Source: Sporosarcina luteola
GTDB lineage: Bacteria; Bacillota; Bacilli; Bacillales_A; Planococcaceae
Direction of reading: 5' to 3'
NCBI GenBank assembly: GCA_014204635.1
Contig: JACHLS010000010.1
Coordinates: 1-64,000 of the forward strand
DNA: 64,000 nt
Below, in pieces: positions 1-12,083 of the stretch (position 1 is its first letter; each line of letters starts with the position of its first letter). Position numbers and translations under genes: made by a program. A model generated the notes under the pieces. The model did not search any database. It worked only from the letters and a program-made list of their open reading frames with translations, and was not told the DNA's origin.

Positions 1-42
1 GCGGACAATCATCACCTTAAACTCATCGCTATATTTAGCCAT
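1..42 (-). CDS. IS3-family transposase OrfA, N-terminal fragment (cut by window edge)
   Basis: Only the first 14 codons are visible, reading MAKYSDEFKVMIVR. This matches the usual beginning of OrfA proteins of IS3-family elements, which carry an N-terminal helix-turn-helix that binds the IS ends. The start ATG is at 40-42. The rest of the gene lies to the left of the window, so integrity cannot be judged. Confidence 0.65.
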   Translation of the reverse strand, partial: MAKYSDEFKVMIVR

Positions 43-49
43 AAGAAAA

Positions 50-88
50 CACCCCAAAAGTTAGTTTTTGACTCTAACTTTTGGGGTG
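50..88. repeat. 15-bp perfect inverted repeat inside the IS end
   Basis: CACCCCAAAAGTTAG at 50-64 is repeated as its exact complement at 74-88, with a 9-nt loop. One arm is the terminal repeat of the element and the other lies just before the transposase ATG. In transcripts entering from outside, this could form a hairpin that limits impinging transposase expression. That role is inferred. Confidence 0.7.
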
Positions 89-255
89 CACTTCAGATCT
101 GTGCGTTTTTATATTGTTTTCTCTGTAGTTGGATGGTTGTTTAAATCAGATACTAATTCAGTTGCGTTTATGCGTTTTTTCCCCATCAACCGAACCCGTT
201 AGGCAAACACCGCCGTTCTTGGTATTCGTCTACAGCCTGACTGTGTATTCAGCTA

Positions 256-1596
256 TCAAACAAGAGCTTCTACAGTGTCGATGACCCGGATGAATTGCCC
301 TTCGTTGTATGGATAGCCTGCTTTCACAATTTTCACTTTGACAATTTTGCCCACCATTGATTCATCTGCTGGGAAAACAACTTTTAAATAGTTATCCGTA
401 TACCCTTCGTATAAACCACTGGCGGGGTCAAGTTTGTAGATTTCCTCGGGAATGACTTCCAATACTTCGCTTTCGAATTCAGAAGCATATTCCTTCGCCA
501 ATTGGTCATTCAGTTCAATAAGGCGGTGAACGCGCTCATTTTTAACCTCTTCATCAATTTGGTCTTCCATCCGGGCAGCTGGAGTGCCTGTCCGTTTGGA
601 ATAAGGGAAAACATGCAATTCGGAGAATCTTTGTTCCCGGATAAAATTGTATGTCTCCATGAATTCTTCTTCCGTTTCGCCAGGGAACCCGACGATGACA
701 TCCGACGTGATCGCCAAATGCGGCAGCGCCTCACGCAGACGGTCTAGCCGCTCCGCAAAGAACTCCATCGTATATTTCCGTCTCATCCGCTTCAATACCG
801 TGTTAGAGCCGGATTGAATCGGGATGTGAAGGTGTCGGACGATAATTGAGGATTCTTTCAGGACTTGAATGACTTCATCCGTCAATTGGCTAGCTTCAAT
901 TGAGCTAATCCGAAGACGTTTTAAACCTTTCACCTGCGACTCCAAATCTCGCAGCAGGCGAGCCAGGTTATAGTCCTTCAAGTCTTCGCCGTAGCCGCCT
1001 GTGTGGATGCCTGTCAAAACAATCTCCAAATACCCTGCATCCACTAATTGTTGCGCCTGGCGGATGACTTCTTCCGGATTTCTGGATCTCATAAGACCAC
1101 GAGCCCAAGGAATGATACAGAACGTGCAAAAGTTATTGCAGCCTTCCTGGATTTTCAATGAAGCGCGGGTCCGGTCTGTGAAGGCCGGCACATCAAGTTC
1201 TTCGTATACCCGGTTTTTCATGATATTGCGAACTGCATTGATCGGCTGTCGTTCCACGCGGTATTCATCAATTAACCCCAAGAGCTTTGTACGGTCTTGT
1301 GTTCCGACCACAATGTCGACGCCAGGGATGGCCATAATTTCAGCCGGAGATGTTTGCGCATAGCAGCCTGTTACACAGATAACTGCATCCGGGTTTTTGC
1401 GGATTGCGCGCCGGATAACTTGCCGGCTCTTTTTATCTCCTGTATTTGTTACTGTACAAGTATTAATGACATATACATCAGCATTCTTTTCGAAATCGGT
1501 TCTTTCGTATCCAGCATCTTTGAACAGTTGCCAGATCGCTTCCGTTTCGTAATGATTGACTTTGCAGCCTAATGTATGGAAAGCGACTGAAGACAT
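256..1596 (-). CDS. mtaB: tRNA N6-threonylcarbamoyladenosine (t6A37) methylthiotransferase MtaB
   Basis: This is a radical-SAM enzyme that converts t6A at position 37 of ANN-decoding tRNAs to ms2t6A (B. subtilis YqeV). The 446-aa protein has the UPF0004 domain first, with cysteines in TLGCKVN, NTCTV and TGCYA binding one FeS cluster. The radical-SAM motif CNNFCTFC follows near residue 160, and a C-terminal TRAM domain binds tRNA. The ATG at 1594-1596 was chosen because AGAGGTGA stands just upstream and the family begins MxxVAFxTLGCKVN. A longer open frame running into rsmE is spurious. It is the last gene of the hrcA operon, 16 bp after rsmE. Confidence 0.93.
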   Translation of the reverse strand: MSSVAFHTLGCKVNHYETEAIWQLFKDAGYERTDFEKNADVYVINTCTVTNTGDKKSRQVIRRAIRKNPDAVICVTGCYAQTSPAEIMAIPGVDIVVGTQDRTKLLGLIDEYRVERQPINAVRNIMKNRVYEELDVPAFTDRTRASLKIQEGCNNFCTFCIIPWARGLMRSRNPEEVIRQAQQLVDAGYLEIVLTGIHTGGYGEDLKDYNLARLLRDLESQVKGLKRLRISSIEASQLTDEVIQVLKESSIIVRHLHIPIQSGSNTVLKRMRRKYTMEFFAERLDRLREALPHLAITSDVIVGFPGETEEEFMETYNFIREQRFSELHVFPYSKRTGTPAARMEDQIDEEVKNERVHRLIELNDQLAKEYASEFESEVLEVIPEEIYKLDPASGLYEGYTDNYLKVVFPADESMVGKIVKVKIVKAGYPYNEGQFIRVIDTVEALV

Positions 1597-1612
1597 CAGC
1601 TGCTCACCTCTT

Positions 1613-2356
1613 TCATTCAAATTCGTAAGACATGGCGGACAACACATATAACGGTGCTGTCTCCGTCCGCAAAATACGGGGGCCGAGTGACACAGATAGG
1701 AATCCTGCACTCTTCAGCATCTCCGCTTCTTTTCTAGATATTCCGCCTTCCGGACCAAAGACAACAAGTACCGATTGTTTATGATACACGTTTTTTAAGC
1801 GGTCTGCAATCCTATTGGGTTCATTGCTTTTCGCATCTTCTTCATCGGCTACGAGTAATACGTCATAGCGTGACGCTTCGGCAAGCAGATTTTTGAAGGA
1901 GACAGGATCTTTCACTTCTGGAATGACCGTCCGGTGACATTGCTCGGCCGCTTCTTTTGCGATTTTCTGAAGCCGCTCCACCTTTTTGCCGCCTTTTTTG
2001 GCATCCCACTTGACGATGGAGCGCTCGGCTTCAAATGGCAGAAGGGTTTTCATCCCAAGTTCCGTTCCTTTTTGCACAATATAATCGAGTTTGTCGCCTT
2101 TTGGCAAGCCACAAGCAATTGTAACGGCAACCGGCATTTCTCTGTCCGGTAGAATGCTGTCGGGATCGCGTTTCACTCGCACGCCCTCAGGAGTTACTTC
2201 CAAAATGCTCGAAAGATAAGCCTCGTTTTCAGAGACAGCTATAAGAGTATCGCCCGTTGACATGCGCATGACACGGCTAATATGCTTTGCGTCCTCCCCT
2301 TCAATCCGCGACTCGTCGTTTTGATCAAAAGGAGTTGTCAAAAAATAACGTTGCAC
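1613..2356 (-). CDS. rsmE: 16S rRNA (uracil-1498-N3)-methyltransferase RsmE
   Basis: RsmE methylates N3 of U1498 in 16S rRNA using S-adenosylmethionine. The protein (247 aa) has an N-terminal PUA-like part and a C-terminal SPOUT domain with the knot signatures VFGPEGG and LGPRILRTETA, which form the SAM pocket. I start it at GTG 2354-2356 (product beginning with Met, then QRYFL), where family members begin. The upstream frame overlaps prmA. The prmA stop is 4 bp before this GTG, so the two are probably translationally coupled. It is part of the heat-shock operon tail prmA-rsmE-mtaB, as in B. subtilis (yqeT-yqeU-yqeV). Confidence 0.92.
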   Translation of the reverse strand: MQRYFLTTPFDQNDESRIEGEDAKHISRVMRMSTGDTLIAVSENEAYLSSILEVTPEGVRVKRDPDSILPDREMPVAVTIACGLPKGDKLDYIVQKGTELGMKTLLPFEAERSIVKWDAKKGGKKVERLQKIAKEAAEQCHRTVIPEVKDPVSFKNLLAEASRYDVLLVADEEDAKSNEPNRIADRLKNVYHKQSVLVVFGPEGGISRKEAEMLKSAGFLSVSLGPRILRTETAPLYVLSAMSYEFE

Positions 2357-2360
2357 CCTG

Positions 2361-3305
2361 TCACTCGCCTTTCTTTCGGGCAATGATGGCAACCCAATCT
2401 TCCATCAAAACGGTTTCCACGATCTCAAACCCTTTTTCAACGAGATCATCCCTCACCAGATCCCTCTTTTGCGCAATAATCCCTGAAACGATAAAGAGAC
2501 CGTTATTTGGCAATAAAGAATAAGCATCCGCCGTGAACGTCAGTATGACTTCCGCCAAAATGTTGGCAACGATCACATCCGCAGGCTCTTTTACAGTATC
2601 GAGCAGATTCCCATGCGCGACTTCCACAACATTGGTTGCATGATTCAACTCAATGTTTTCTTTGGCGGCCTGAACCGCCACTTCATCCAAATCAAGCGCA
2701 TGGACATGCGATGCACCTAACATAGCAGCACCGATCGCCAGCACGCCGGAACCAGTTCCGACATCAACCACTTTGGAGCCTTCCGCAACATATTTCTCCA
2801 ATGCTTGGAGGCAAAGGACCGTTGTCGGATGGGTTCCGGTGCCGAATGCCATACCAGGGTCCAATTCTATGATCAGCTCATCCGTTTCAACAGGTTCATA
2901 TTCTTCCCACGTCGGGACGATGGTGAAGCGATTCGAAATTTTAACTGGATAATAATACTTTTTCCAAGCAGTTGCCCAATCCTCTTCATCCACTTCATTC
3001 GTCTGAATGGTATTATTCCCTGTGTCAATGCCGAATTGCCTAAGGCCCTCAATGGATTCCTTTATTTCACCTACTGTTTCGATCAGGAAACTATTGACAG
3101 GCAAATAGGCTTTAACGATGACGCCCTCTGCTGGAAAGTCCTCTCGGTTCAAGTCATAGATTTCACCGAAACGGTTTTCATGGACTCGATCTGGTTCATT
3201 CGAATCTTCGATAACTACACCGCTTGCCCCGGCTTCGTGCAGAATATTGGCAACCGCTTCTGTTGCCTCATGTGTCGTATGGATGGAAATCTCTGACCAT
3301 TTCAA
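2361..3305 (-). CDS. prmA: Ribosomal protein L11 methyltransferase PrmA
   Basis: PrmA trimethylates lysines and the N-terminus of ribosomal protein L11. The 314-aa protein has the family N-terminal substrate-recognition domain (begins KWSEISIHTTHEA) and a class I SAM methyltransferase domain with DVGTGSGVLAIGA near residue 180. Asn-rich motif IV is VIVANILAEV. The start codon is TTG (3303-3305), because no ATG lies before the conserved beginning. AAAGGG stands about ten bases upstream. It follows dnaJ by 15 bp, so it is co-transcribed with the chaperone genes. Confidence 0.93.
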   Translation of the reverse strand: MKWSEISIHTTHEATEAVANILHEAGASGVVIEDSNEPDRVHENRFGEIYDLNREDFPAEGVIVKAYLPVNSFLIETVGEIKESIEGLRQFGIDTGNNTIQTNEVDEEDWATAWKKYYYPVKISNRFTIVPTWEEYEPVETDELIIELDPGMAFGTGTHPTTVLCLQALEKYVAEGSKVVDVGTGSGVLAIGAAMLGASHVHALDLDEVAVQAAKENIELNHATNVVEVAHGNLLDTVKEPADVIVANILAEVILTFTADAYSLLPNNGLFIVSGIIAQKRDLVRDDLVEKGFEIVETVLMEDWVAIIARKKGE

Positions 3306-3320
3306 CTTCGTTCAACCCTT

Positions 3321-4499
<1,179 letters not shown>

Positions 4500-4605
4500 T
4501 TATATGCTACTTGAAAAGTATCTCATCCGACGAATTCCCTATATTGTACCATGCAAAGATGTGATCCGTTACTCTAAAGCGAATGGTTTCTGTATGTTAA
4601 CAAAC

Positions 4606-4641
4606 GAAAAAGTCAAAGCCGGAAGCTCGGACTTTGACTTT
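4606..4641 (-). terminator. Hairpin with T-run just downstream of dnaK
   Basis: On the minus strand AAAGTCAAAGTCCG pairs with CGGCTTTGACTTT (one bulged base) and is followed by a short T-run, 16 nt past the dnaK stop. It could partially end hrcA-grpE-dnaK mRNA or act as a stabilising or processing site within a longer operon transcript. Confidence 0.6.
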
Positions 4642-4657
4642 CCCGTCATCTATCATC

Positions 4658-6532
<1,875 letters not shown>

Positions 6533-6541
6533 TTACATCTC

Positions 6542-7138
6542 TTATTCGTTCACTTTTACCATAGACGGCCGTAGAACGCGATCTTTCAACTTATACCCTT
6601 TTTGGAGCTCCTCAAGCACGATTCCGGATGCCTTCTCTTCATCGTTTCCGGTCATGACGGCTTGATGGAAATTCGGGTCGAATTCTTGGTCGGCCGCTTC
6701 AATTTCTACTAAACCTTCAGCTTTTAAAGCATCTATCAAATTGCGGTAGATCATGTCCATACCGGTCATGAGAGATTGTGCCTCTTCCGTTTTTGCTTCG
6801 ATATTGAGAGCCCGCTCAAAATTATCAAGAACAGGAAGCAAATTGGTCATCAAGCTTTGTGCTCTGTACTTTTGCAGCGACTCTTTATCGAGGTTCGACC
6901 GTCTTTTGAAGTTTTCGTAATCCGCCAGTAAACGGAGATGCTTATTTTCTTCTTGTTCCAACTTGGATTGTAAATCTTCAATGACCGCAGTGTGATCGTC
7001 AGTTTGGTCATTCGGCGTCTCGCTGTCTTCCGGCACCTCGGCACTTAGATCAGCTTGCGCTTCGTGAGCTTCTTCGTTTTCAAGTGAAGTGGCGGCCTGC
7101 TCATCAGCCAGAACCTCTTCTTTCTTTTCTTCGTTCAT
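6542..7138 (-). CDS. grpE: Nucleotide exchange factor GrpE
   Basis: GrpE releases ADP from DnaK and also acts as a thermosensor. The 198-aa protein begins with about 60 acidic, probably disordered residues, continues with a long dimerising helix (LRLLADYENFKRR) and ends with the beta-domain that touches DnaK (EFDPNFHQAV, RVLRPSMVKV). The start codon overlaps the hrcA stop as ATGA, with AGGAGG inside the hrcA 3' end, indicating translational coupling. Confidence 0.97.
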   Translation of the reverse strand: MNEEKKEEVLADEQAATSLENEEAHEAQADLSAEVPEDSETPNDQTDDHTAVIEDLQSKLEQEENKHLRLLADYENFKRRSNLDKESLQKYRAQSLMTNLLPVLDNFERALNIEAKTEEAQSLMTGMDMIYRNLIDALKAEGLVEIEAADQEFDPNFHQAVMTGNDEEKASGIVLEELQKGYKLKDRVLRPSMVKVNE

Positions 7139-8190
7139 TCTCCATTCCTCCTATCCAATCCGCCGCCAATCGTAAGATTCGCAAGCGCTCTAGACAAATC
7201 ACCGCTCATGATGTCGAGCAGCGTGATCACCCTGTTGTAGTCCATCCTTTTCGGACCCACGATCGCTATAGCTCCCTCCACATTATCACCTGCTGAATAA
7301 TTGGCCGTTATGACGCTGAATTCGCCCATAGCATCATGATGATTCTCCGAACCGATACGAACATGTATCCCTTTTATATCGTCTGGGAAAAAGGCGAGTG
7401 CGGGAGCTCCATTTTCCCTCAACTCGAAGAACATTTTCATCTTATCGATATCATGGAATTCAGGCTGTTTCAGCATGTTCATTTTGCCCCCGAAGAAGAG
7501 ACGTTCTTCAGGCTTGATTGTCGTCGCTTTTTGAAAAGATGCGAATAACTCGCCGGCTTTGTTTACATGCTGCTCTAATACGGATTTTGCGACCGACGCA
7601 AGTTTCAGCTGCAAATGCATTAGGGGAGTGCCAGTCAACCGTTCATTCAAAATATTGACCATCTTTTCGATGTCAGAGGCAGATAAACCTTCTGGTACAT
7701 CGAAAACCCTATTTTCGACATGGCCGGTGTCCGTTACAATGATCGCAACCGCTTTGGTTTCATCCAACGGGACGATCGAGAACCGTTTCACAGAATGGGT
7801 TGTAACATCCGGTCCAAGTAATATGGCCGTGTAATTGGTCAATTCAGATAGAATGACCGCAGAGTTCCTGATCAATTCCTCCGCTTCCAAAACACGGTTT
7901 TGAAAGATAGACCTTAGTTGCATACTATCTTCCAGATTCAATTTTTCCGGTTGCAACAAATGATCGACGTAAAATCGATACCCTTTTTCAGATGGAACTC
8001 GACCAGATGAAGTATGAGTTTTTTCCAGATATCCGAGTTCCTCCAGATCCGCCATATCATTTCGAATGGTTGCCGGACTGAAAGGAGCCTCAGGTTTTTT
8101 TGATAACTGCCTAGATCCGACAGGTTGTGCGGATTCGATGAAATCGTTAACCGTCAGTTGCAAGATTAGCAATTGCCTGTTTGTCAACAT
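7135..8190 (-). CDS. hrcA: Heat-inducible transcription repressor HrcA
   Basis: HrcA binds CIRCE and represses class I heat-shock genes; GroEL keeps it active. The protein (351 aa) has the winged-helix N-terminus (MLTNRQLLILQ, SPATIRNDMADLEELGYL) and the C-terminal GAF-like dimerisation region. I chose ATG 8188-8190: AGGAG lies 8 nt upstream, while the ATG two codons earlier is only 2 nt from it and longer frames run into the CIRCE site. It is the first gene of its operon and autoregulated through the element at 8205-8231. Confidence 0.96.
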   Translation of the reverse strand: MLTNRQLLILQLTVNDFIESAQPVGSRQLSKKPEAPFSPATIRNDMADLEELGYLEKTHTSSGRVPSEKGYRFYVDHLLQPEKLNLEDSMQLRSIFQNRVLEAEELIRNSAVILSELTNYTAILLGPDVTTHSVKRFSIVPLDETKAVAIIVTDTGHVENRVFDVPEGLSASDIEKMVNILNERLTGTPLMHLQLKLASVAKSVLEQHVNKAGELFASFQKATTIKPEERLFFGGKMNMLKQPEFHDIDKMKMFFELRENGAPALAFFPDDIKGIHVRIGSENHHDAMGEFSVITANYSAGDNVEGAIAIVGPKRMDYNRVITLLDIMSGDLSRALANLTIGGGLDRRNGE

Positions 8191-8204
8191 GTTCATCACT
8201 CCTG

Positions 8205-8231
8205 TTAGCACTCTTTATATGCGAGTGCTAA
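8205..8231. promoter_or_regulatory. CIRCE operator for HrcA
   Basis: TTAGCACTC at 8205-8213 and GAGTGCTAA at 8223-8231 are separated by 9 nt, a perfect match to the consensus. It lies between the sigma-A promoter and the hrcA ribosome binding site, so bound HrcA would block transcription of the whole operon. Confidence 0.97.
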
Positions 8232-8241
8232 TTCTACTCAT

Positions 8242-8270
8242 AATTTAACAAATCTCTTCTTAGGTGTCAA
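8242..8270 (-). promoter_or_regulatory. Sigma-A promoter of the hrcA-grpE-dnaK-dnaJ operon
   Basis: On the minus strand a perfect TTGACA (8265-8270) is followed after 17 nt by TAAATT (8242-8247). CIRCE begins about 10 bp downstream, around the expected transcription start. Confidence 0.88.
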
Positions 8271-8284
8271 CGAATTGGCTTTCC

Positions 8285-9418
8285 TTACTTCAGAAAACGC
8301 TGGAACACTTCATTTCCTCGGTATATGCCCAATTGTGTCAGTTTGTAAGTATCCCCCTGCCGTCCAAGAAGTCCATCCTCTAAAAGTTTTCTCAATTCTT
8401 CACCGTATACATCCTCCAACCGCTTCCCAAATTTCTCTAGAAAAGCCATTTCGGATACACCAGTCATCATCCGCAACCCTAGGAACATCTCTTCCTCCAT
8501 TGCCTCAATGGGAGTCACTACGTGAGATTCTAACAGCGGCCGCTGATCCTTCGCTACATTTTCCATGTACTTTTTCAATGGCCCAATATTGGCATATCGC
8601 ATGCCTTTCAGAAAGCCATGGGCTCCCGCTCCGATTCCTGCGTATTCATCGTTCTGCCAATAAATCATATTATGGATCGATTCATAACCGGGTATGGAAA
8701 AATTGCTGATTTCATATTGCGATCTTCCTTGTTTCTCCATTCGCTCCATCAGCATACCGAACATTTCTGCTTCTATGTCTTCTCCTGGCAAAGGCAGTTT
8801 TCCCTTGTTCATCAAGTTATAAAATACCGTTTTCGGTTCAATGATGAGTGAATAGGCAGAGTAATGAGGCAGATCGATTGCCAGCGCTCGATCCAATGTA
8901 TGCTCCCATTGCTGAATCGACTGGCCAGGCAAGCCGTAAATCAAATCAATGCTCATATTTTCAAAGCCAATATCTCTTGCCTTGCTGATTACTCTCTCCG
9001 CATCAAGCGATCCGTGGGTCCGTCCGATTTTGCGGAGCAATTCATCATCAAACGATTGGACACCAATGCTGAGGCGATTCACGCCGCCATCTTTCAGCAC
9101 CCGAAGCTTCTCGTCGGTCAATTCATCTGGGTTGGCTTCCGTCGAAAATTCCTTAACCGCTTCAACGTCTATATACGTACGGATGATCTCCAGCAAACGT
9201 TTCAATTGCTTTTCAGACAATGCGGTCGGAGTTCCCCCTCCCAGAAAGACTGTCTCAGCATGATCAAAGGAGGCCCCCTCCCTTTTTAAAATCGCCAGCT
9301 CATTTCCAATCGACTCTATATACTCATCAACCGGCTGGTTGTTAAAAAACACTTTATTAAAATCACAGTAATGGCAAATCTGATGGCAAAATGGAATATG
9401 GATGTACATTCCTCTCAT
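8285..9418 (-). CDS. hemW: Radical SAM heme chaperone HemW
   Basis: HemW is related to HemN but serves as a heme chaperone rather than an oxygen-independent coproporphyrinogen oxidase. The 377-aa protein has the cluster motif CHQICHYC near residue 13, the SAM-binding GGGTPTAL, and the HemN C-terminal domain. The family motif is CxxxCxxC without the fourth cysteine of true HemN. Start ATG 9416-9418 has AGGAGG about 8 nt upstream; the longer frame is discarded. It ends just upstream of the hrcA promoter. The older annotation name is hemN or yqeR. Confidence 0.9.
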   Translation of the reverse strand: MRGMYIHIPFCHQICHYCDFNKVFFNNQPVDEYIESIGNELAILKREGASFDHAETVFLGGGTPTALSEKQLKRLLEIIRTYIDVEAVKEFSTEANPDELTDEKLRVLKDGGVNRLSIGVQSFDDELLRKIGRTHGSLDAERVISKARDIGFENMSIDLIYGLPGQSIQQWEHTLDRALAIDLPHYSAYSLIIEPKTVFYNLMNKGKLPLPGEDIEAEMFGMLMERMEKQGRSQYEISNFSIPGYESIHNMIYWQNDEYAGIGAGAHGFLKGMRYANIGPLKKYMENVAKDQRPLLESHVVTPIEAMEEEMFLGLRMMTGVSEMAFLEKFGKRLEDVYGEELRKLLEDGLLGRQGDTYKLTQLGIYRGNEVFQRFLK

Positions 9419-9525
9419 CGAACTGCCTCCTTTCATGACAAGCCCTTCGGCTGTTGCGCTCCCCATTTTATCACTTACAGAGCATGAAAGGATACTATCC
9501 TGCATCCAGGATACAACTGCCTATC

Positions 9526-9885
9526 TCAGTGGATTGCCTTCATGCCTTCCAATAGGAATTTCGCATCCTCGTTCAAATAATATTTCACATCGGGTCTTAA
9601 TAAAAGATCCGTATTATTTTTGGCAGAAATACGGAGCCCCCGCAAGTCAAATTTTGAAGCATAAATGTTAATCGCTTGTATGATGTTCATTTCTATACGG
9701 TTTAATGGTTTGACTTGCACATCGTTTTCGGCAAGCAAATCGAGCAATGCTCTGGAATTCCCTCGCAAAAGATGCTTATTCTCCTTTAACAGCTCCAAGT
9801 TATCTTCAATATATTTTCTGGCTGATACTAGATCCAGCTTCTCTGTTGCGTCGTTAATCAATTGAATTAATTCTCTAAAGTCCAT
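9526..9885 (-). CDS. Uncharacterised 119-aa protein between hemW and lepA
   Basis: I do not recognise this family. The frame encodes a soluble, mostly helical, charged protein (begins MDFRELIQLINDATEKLDL) with no signal peptide, membrane segment or cysteine-rich motif. An AAGGGG site lies upstream of the ATG and a TATAAT box about 50 bp before it, so expression is plausible. B. subtilis has no gene I can name in this position between hemW and lepA. The paired helices and Leu spacing could suggest a TPR-like or adaptor fold, but that is a guess. Confidence 0.75.
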   Translation of the reverse strand: MDFRELIQLINDATEKLDLVSARKYIEDNLELLKENKHLLRGNSRALLDLLAENDVQVKPLNRIEMNIIQAINIYASKFDLRGLRISAKNNTDLLLRPDVKYYLNEDAKFLLEGMKAIH

Positions 9886-10037
9886 TTGGCATACCCCTTA
9901 GTACAAAGTGTCTATTTTCATTTTGAATATTATAGACTTAAATCCTATTCAAGAAAAGAAAAAAGCACTTGGTAATGAGTTGGCAGCCGCTAACTAGCAG
10001 CAAATGCACGCCATGCATAGCAACACGACTATGCAAC

Positions 10038-10064
10038 GAAAAACGAGGCCCTAAAGGACCCCGC
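10038..10064 (-). terminator. Intrinsic terminator of lepA
   Basis: On the minus strand GGGGTCC-TTTA-GGGCCTC forms a seven-pair stem (two G-U pairs) followed by GTTTTT, 13 nt after the lepA stop. Confidence 0.7.
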
Positions 10065-10077
10065 CACGTAGATTATC

Positions 10078-11901
10078 TTAATCCTCATCCATTTTCAAGA
10101 CCGCCATGAAGGCTTCTTGAGGAACTTCTACGGACCCGACTTGTTTCATCCGTTTCTTACCTTCTTTTTGCTTCTCTAATAATTTTCGCTTCCTAGAAAT
10201 ATCTCCACCATAGCATTTCGCCAAAACGTTTTTACCGATTGACTTGATGGTGGAACGGGCAACGATCTTCTGACCGACGGCAGCTTGTACAGGCACTTCG
10301 AATTGTTGGCGAGGAATTAACGACTTTAACTTTTCGACAATCGCTTTTCCACGCTCATAACTGAAATCTCGATGCACGATAAAGCTGAGGGCATCGACTT
10401 GTTCGCCGTTCAGGAGGATATCCATTTTCACCAGCTTCGATTGTTTATATCCAATCAACTCGTAGTCAAGCGAAGCGTACCCTTTTGTTCCCGATTTCAA
10501 TTGATCGAAGAAATCATAGACGATTTCAGCAAGCGGCAACTCATAAATGATATTGACACGGGATGCATCCAAATAATCCATCGTGACGAAGTTGCCCCGT
10601 TTATGCTGGCATAGCTCCATGACCGACCCCACGTAATCATTCGGCACCATAATGGAGGCTTTGACATACGGTTCTTCTACATAATCGATCTTTTGGGCAT
10701 TTGGCATCATGGATGGATTGTCCACTTTTATCTCCGAGCCATCCGTCATGACTACATTGTAAATAACACTCGGTGCAGTCGTGATTAAATCAATCTTGAA
10801 TTCCCGTTCAATTCTCTCTTGGATTATCTCCATATGAAGAAGCCCAAGGAAACCGCATCGGTATCCGAAACCTAAAGCTTGAGATGTTTCCGCCTCAAAT
10901 TCAAGTGCAGAGTCATTCAACTCTAATTTTTCGAGCGCTTCCCGCAAATCAACATAGCGGTTGGAATCAATTGGATATAATCCACAGAACACCATCGGAT
11001 TCATTTTCCGATAACCGGGCAACGGCTCGCTCGCCGGTTTTTTCACATGCGTGATCGTATCTCCCACTCTTGTATCGCCAACGTTTTTAATGGAGGCCGA
11101 TAAAAAGCCGACATCTCCGACAGTCAGTTCATTGCGCAATGAGATATTTGGAGTAAAGACACCCGTTTCAATTACTTCAAACTCTTTGCCAGTCGCCATC
11201 ATTCGAATTTTGTCACCCGGCCGAACAGTACCTTCCATAATTCGGATATTGACAATGACCCCTTTATATTGATCGTAATGGGAATCAAATATCAGCGCTT
11301 TCAGCGGGGCTTCAGGGTCACCCGCTGGCGCCGGCACTTTCTCAACGATCTGTTCCAGAATATCTTCAATTCCGATACCTGCTTTTGCTGAGGCAAGGAC
11401 AGCTTCCGATGCATCCAACCCGATGACATCCTCAATTTCCTGTTTTACGCGATCCGGATCAGCAGCAGGCAAATCGATTTTATTAATGACCGGCAATATT
11501 TCCAGGTCATTATCCAGCGCCAAATAAACGTTAGCCAATGTCTGCGCTTCAATTCCTTGTGCTGCATCGACAACGAGGATTGCCCCTTCACAAGCAGCGA
11601 GGCTTCGGGATACTTCATATGTAAAGTCGACATGCCCCGGTGTATCAATCAAATGGAAGGTATAGTCTTCTCCATTTTTAGCTGTATACGTCAGCTGAAC
11701 TGCATTCAGTTTAATAGTAATTCCACGTTCCCGCTCCAAGTCCATCGAGTCCAGCGTCTGGGACTTTAATTCACGGGAGCTGAGCGTTTCCGTCTTCTCT
11801 AGGATCCGATCGGCAAGCGTCGATTTCCCGTGATCTATATGAGCGATGATGGAAAAGTTTCTAATATTCTTTTGACGTGCCAGTCTCTCATCATGATTCA
11901 T
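10078..11901 (-). CDS. lepA: Elongation factor 4 (LepA), ribosome back-translocase GTPase
   Basis: LepA is a translational GTPase close to EF-G that acts on stalled or newly assembled ribosomes. In the 607-aa protein the G motifs are [17 protein letters not shown] and NKIDLP, followed by EF-G-like domains and the unique C-terminal domain ([21 protein letters not shown]). The ATG 11899-11901 has AGGAG 11 nt upstream; a GTG four codons earlier overlaps that site. It appears monocistronic, with an extended -10 box upstream and a terminator downstream. Confidence 0.97.
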   Translation of the reverse strand: MNHDERLARQKNIRNFSIIAHIDHGKSTLADRILEKTETLSSRELKSQTLDSMDLERERGITIKLNAVQLTYTAKNGEDYTFHLIDTPGHVDFTYEVSRSLAACEGAILVVDAAQGIEAQTLANVYLALDNDLEILPVINKIDLPAADPDRVKQEIEDVIGLDASEAVLASAKAGIGIEDILEQIVEKVPAPAGDPEAPLKALIFDSHYDQYKGVIVNIRIMEGTVRPGDKIRMMATGKEFEVIETGVFTPNISLRNELTVGDVGFLSASIKNVGDTRVGDTITHVKKPASEPLPGYRKMNPMVFCGLYPIDSNRYVDLREALEKLELNDSALEFEAETSQALGFGYRCGFLGLLHMEIIQERIEREFKIDLITTAPSVIYNVVMTDGSEIKVDNPSMMPNAQKIDYVEEPYVKASIMVPNDYVGSVMELCQHKRGNFVTMDYLDASRVNIIYELPLAEIVYDFFDQLKSGTKGYASLDYELIGYKQSKLVKMDILLNGEQVDALSFIVHRDFSYERGKAIVEKLKSLIPRQQFEVPVQAAVGQKIVARSTIKSIGKNVLAKCYGGDISRKRKLLEKQKEGKKRMKQVGSVEVPQEAFMAVLKMDED

Positions 11902-11932
11902 TGTGTAGTTCACTCCTATTTAAGCTATTTGC

Positions 11933-11941
11933 ATTATAACA
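11933..11941 (-). promoter_or_regulatory. Extended -10 promoter of lepA
   Basis: The minus strand reads TGTTATAAT here, an extended -10 box, about 30 bp before the lepA start. The -35 region is poor (TAACAT at the expected distance). Confidence 0.55.
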
Positions 11942-12030
11942 AATAACTTCACAACATGTTACAAATTCTTATTAAAATACTTATAACTTCATCCACATGG
12001 ACTTTTTTCATGAATAAAATACCAGAGACG

Positions 12031-12065
12031 AAAAAAACAGATGAAGATCAGATAGTCTTCATCTG
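12031..12065 (-). terminator. Intrinsic terminator of spoIIP
   Basis: CAGATGAAGA pairs perfectly with TCTTCATCTG around an 8-nt loop and is followed on the minus strand by seven T residues, about 20 nt after the spoIIP stop. Confidence 0.92.
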
Positions 12066-12083
12066 CCGAATGAGTCTAAAACG

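Larger units (their letters stand above)
1..95 (-). mobile_element. End of an IS3-family (IS150-like) insertion sequence
   Basis: The segment holds the start of a transposase-like reading frame (minus strand, leaving the window at base 1) preceded by a terminal-repeat-like end. Read on the minus strand, the element appears to begin TGAAGTGCACCCC at base 95, which resembles IS3/IS150-group ends. The outer boundary at 95 is inferred from this TG-type end, since the other end and any target duplication lie outside the window. The element sits about 160 bp downstream of the mtaB stop and does not break it. Confidence 0.7.
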
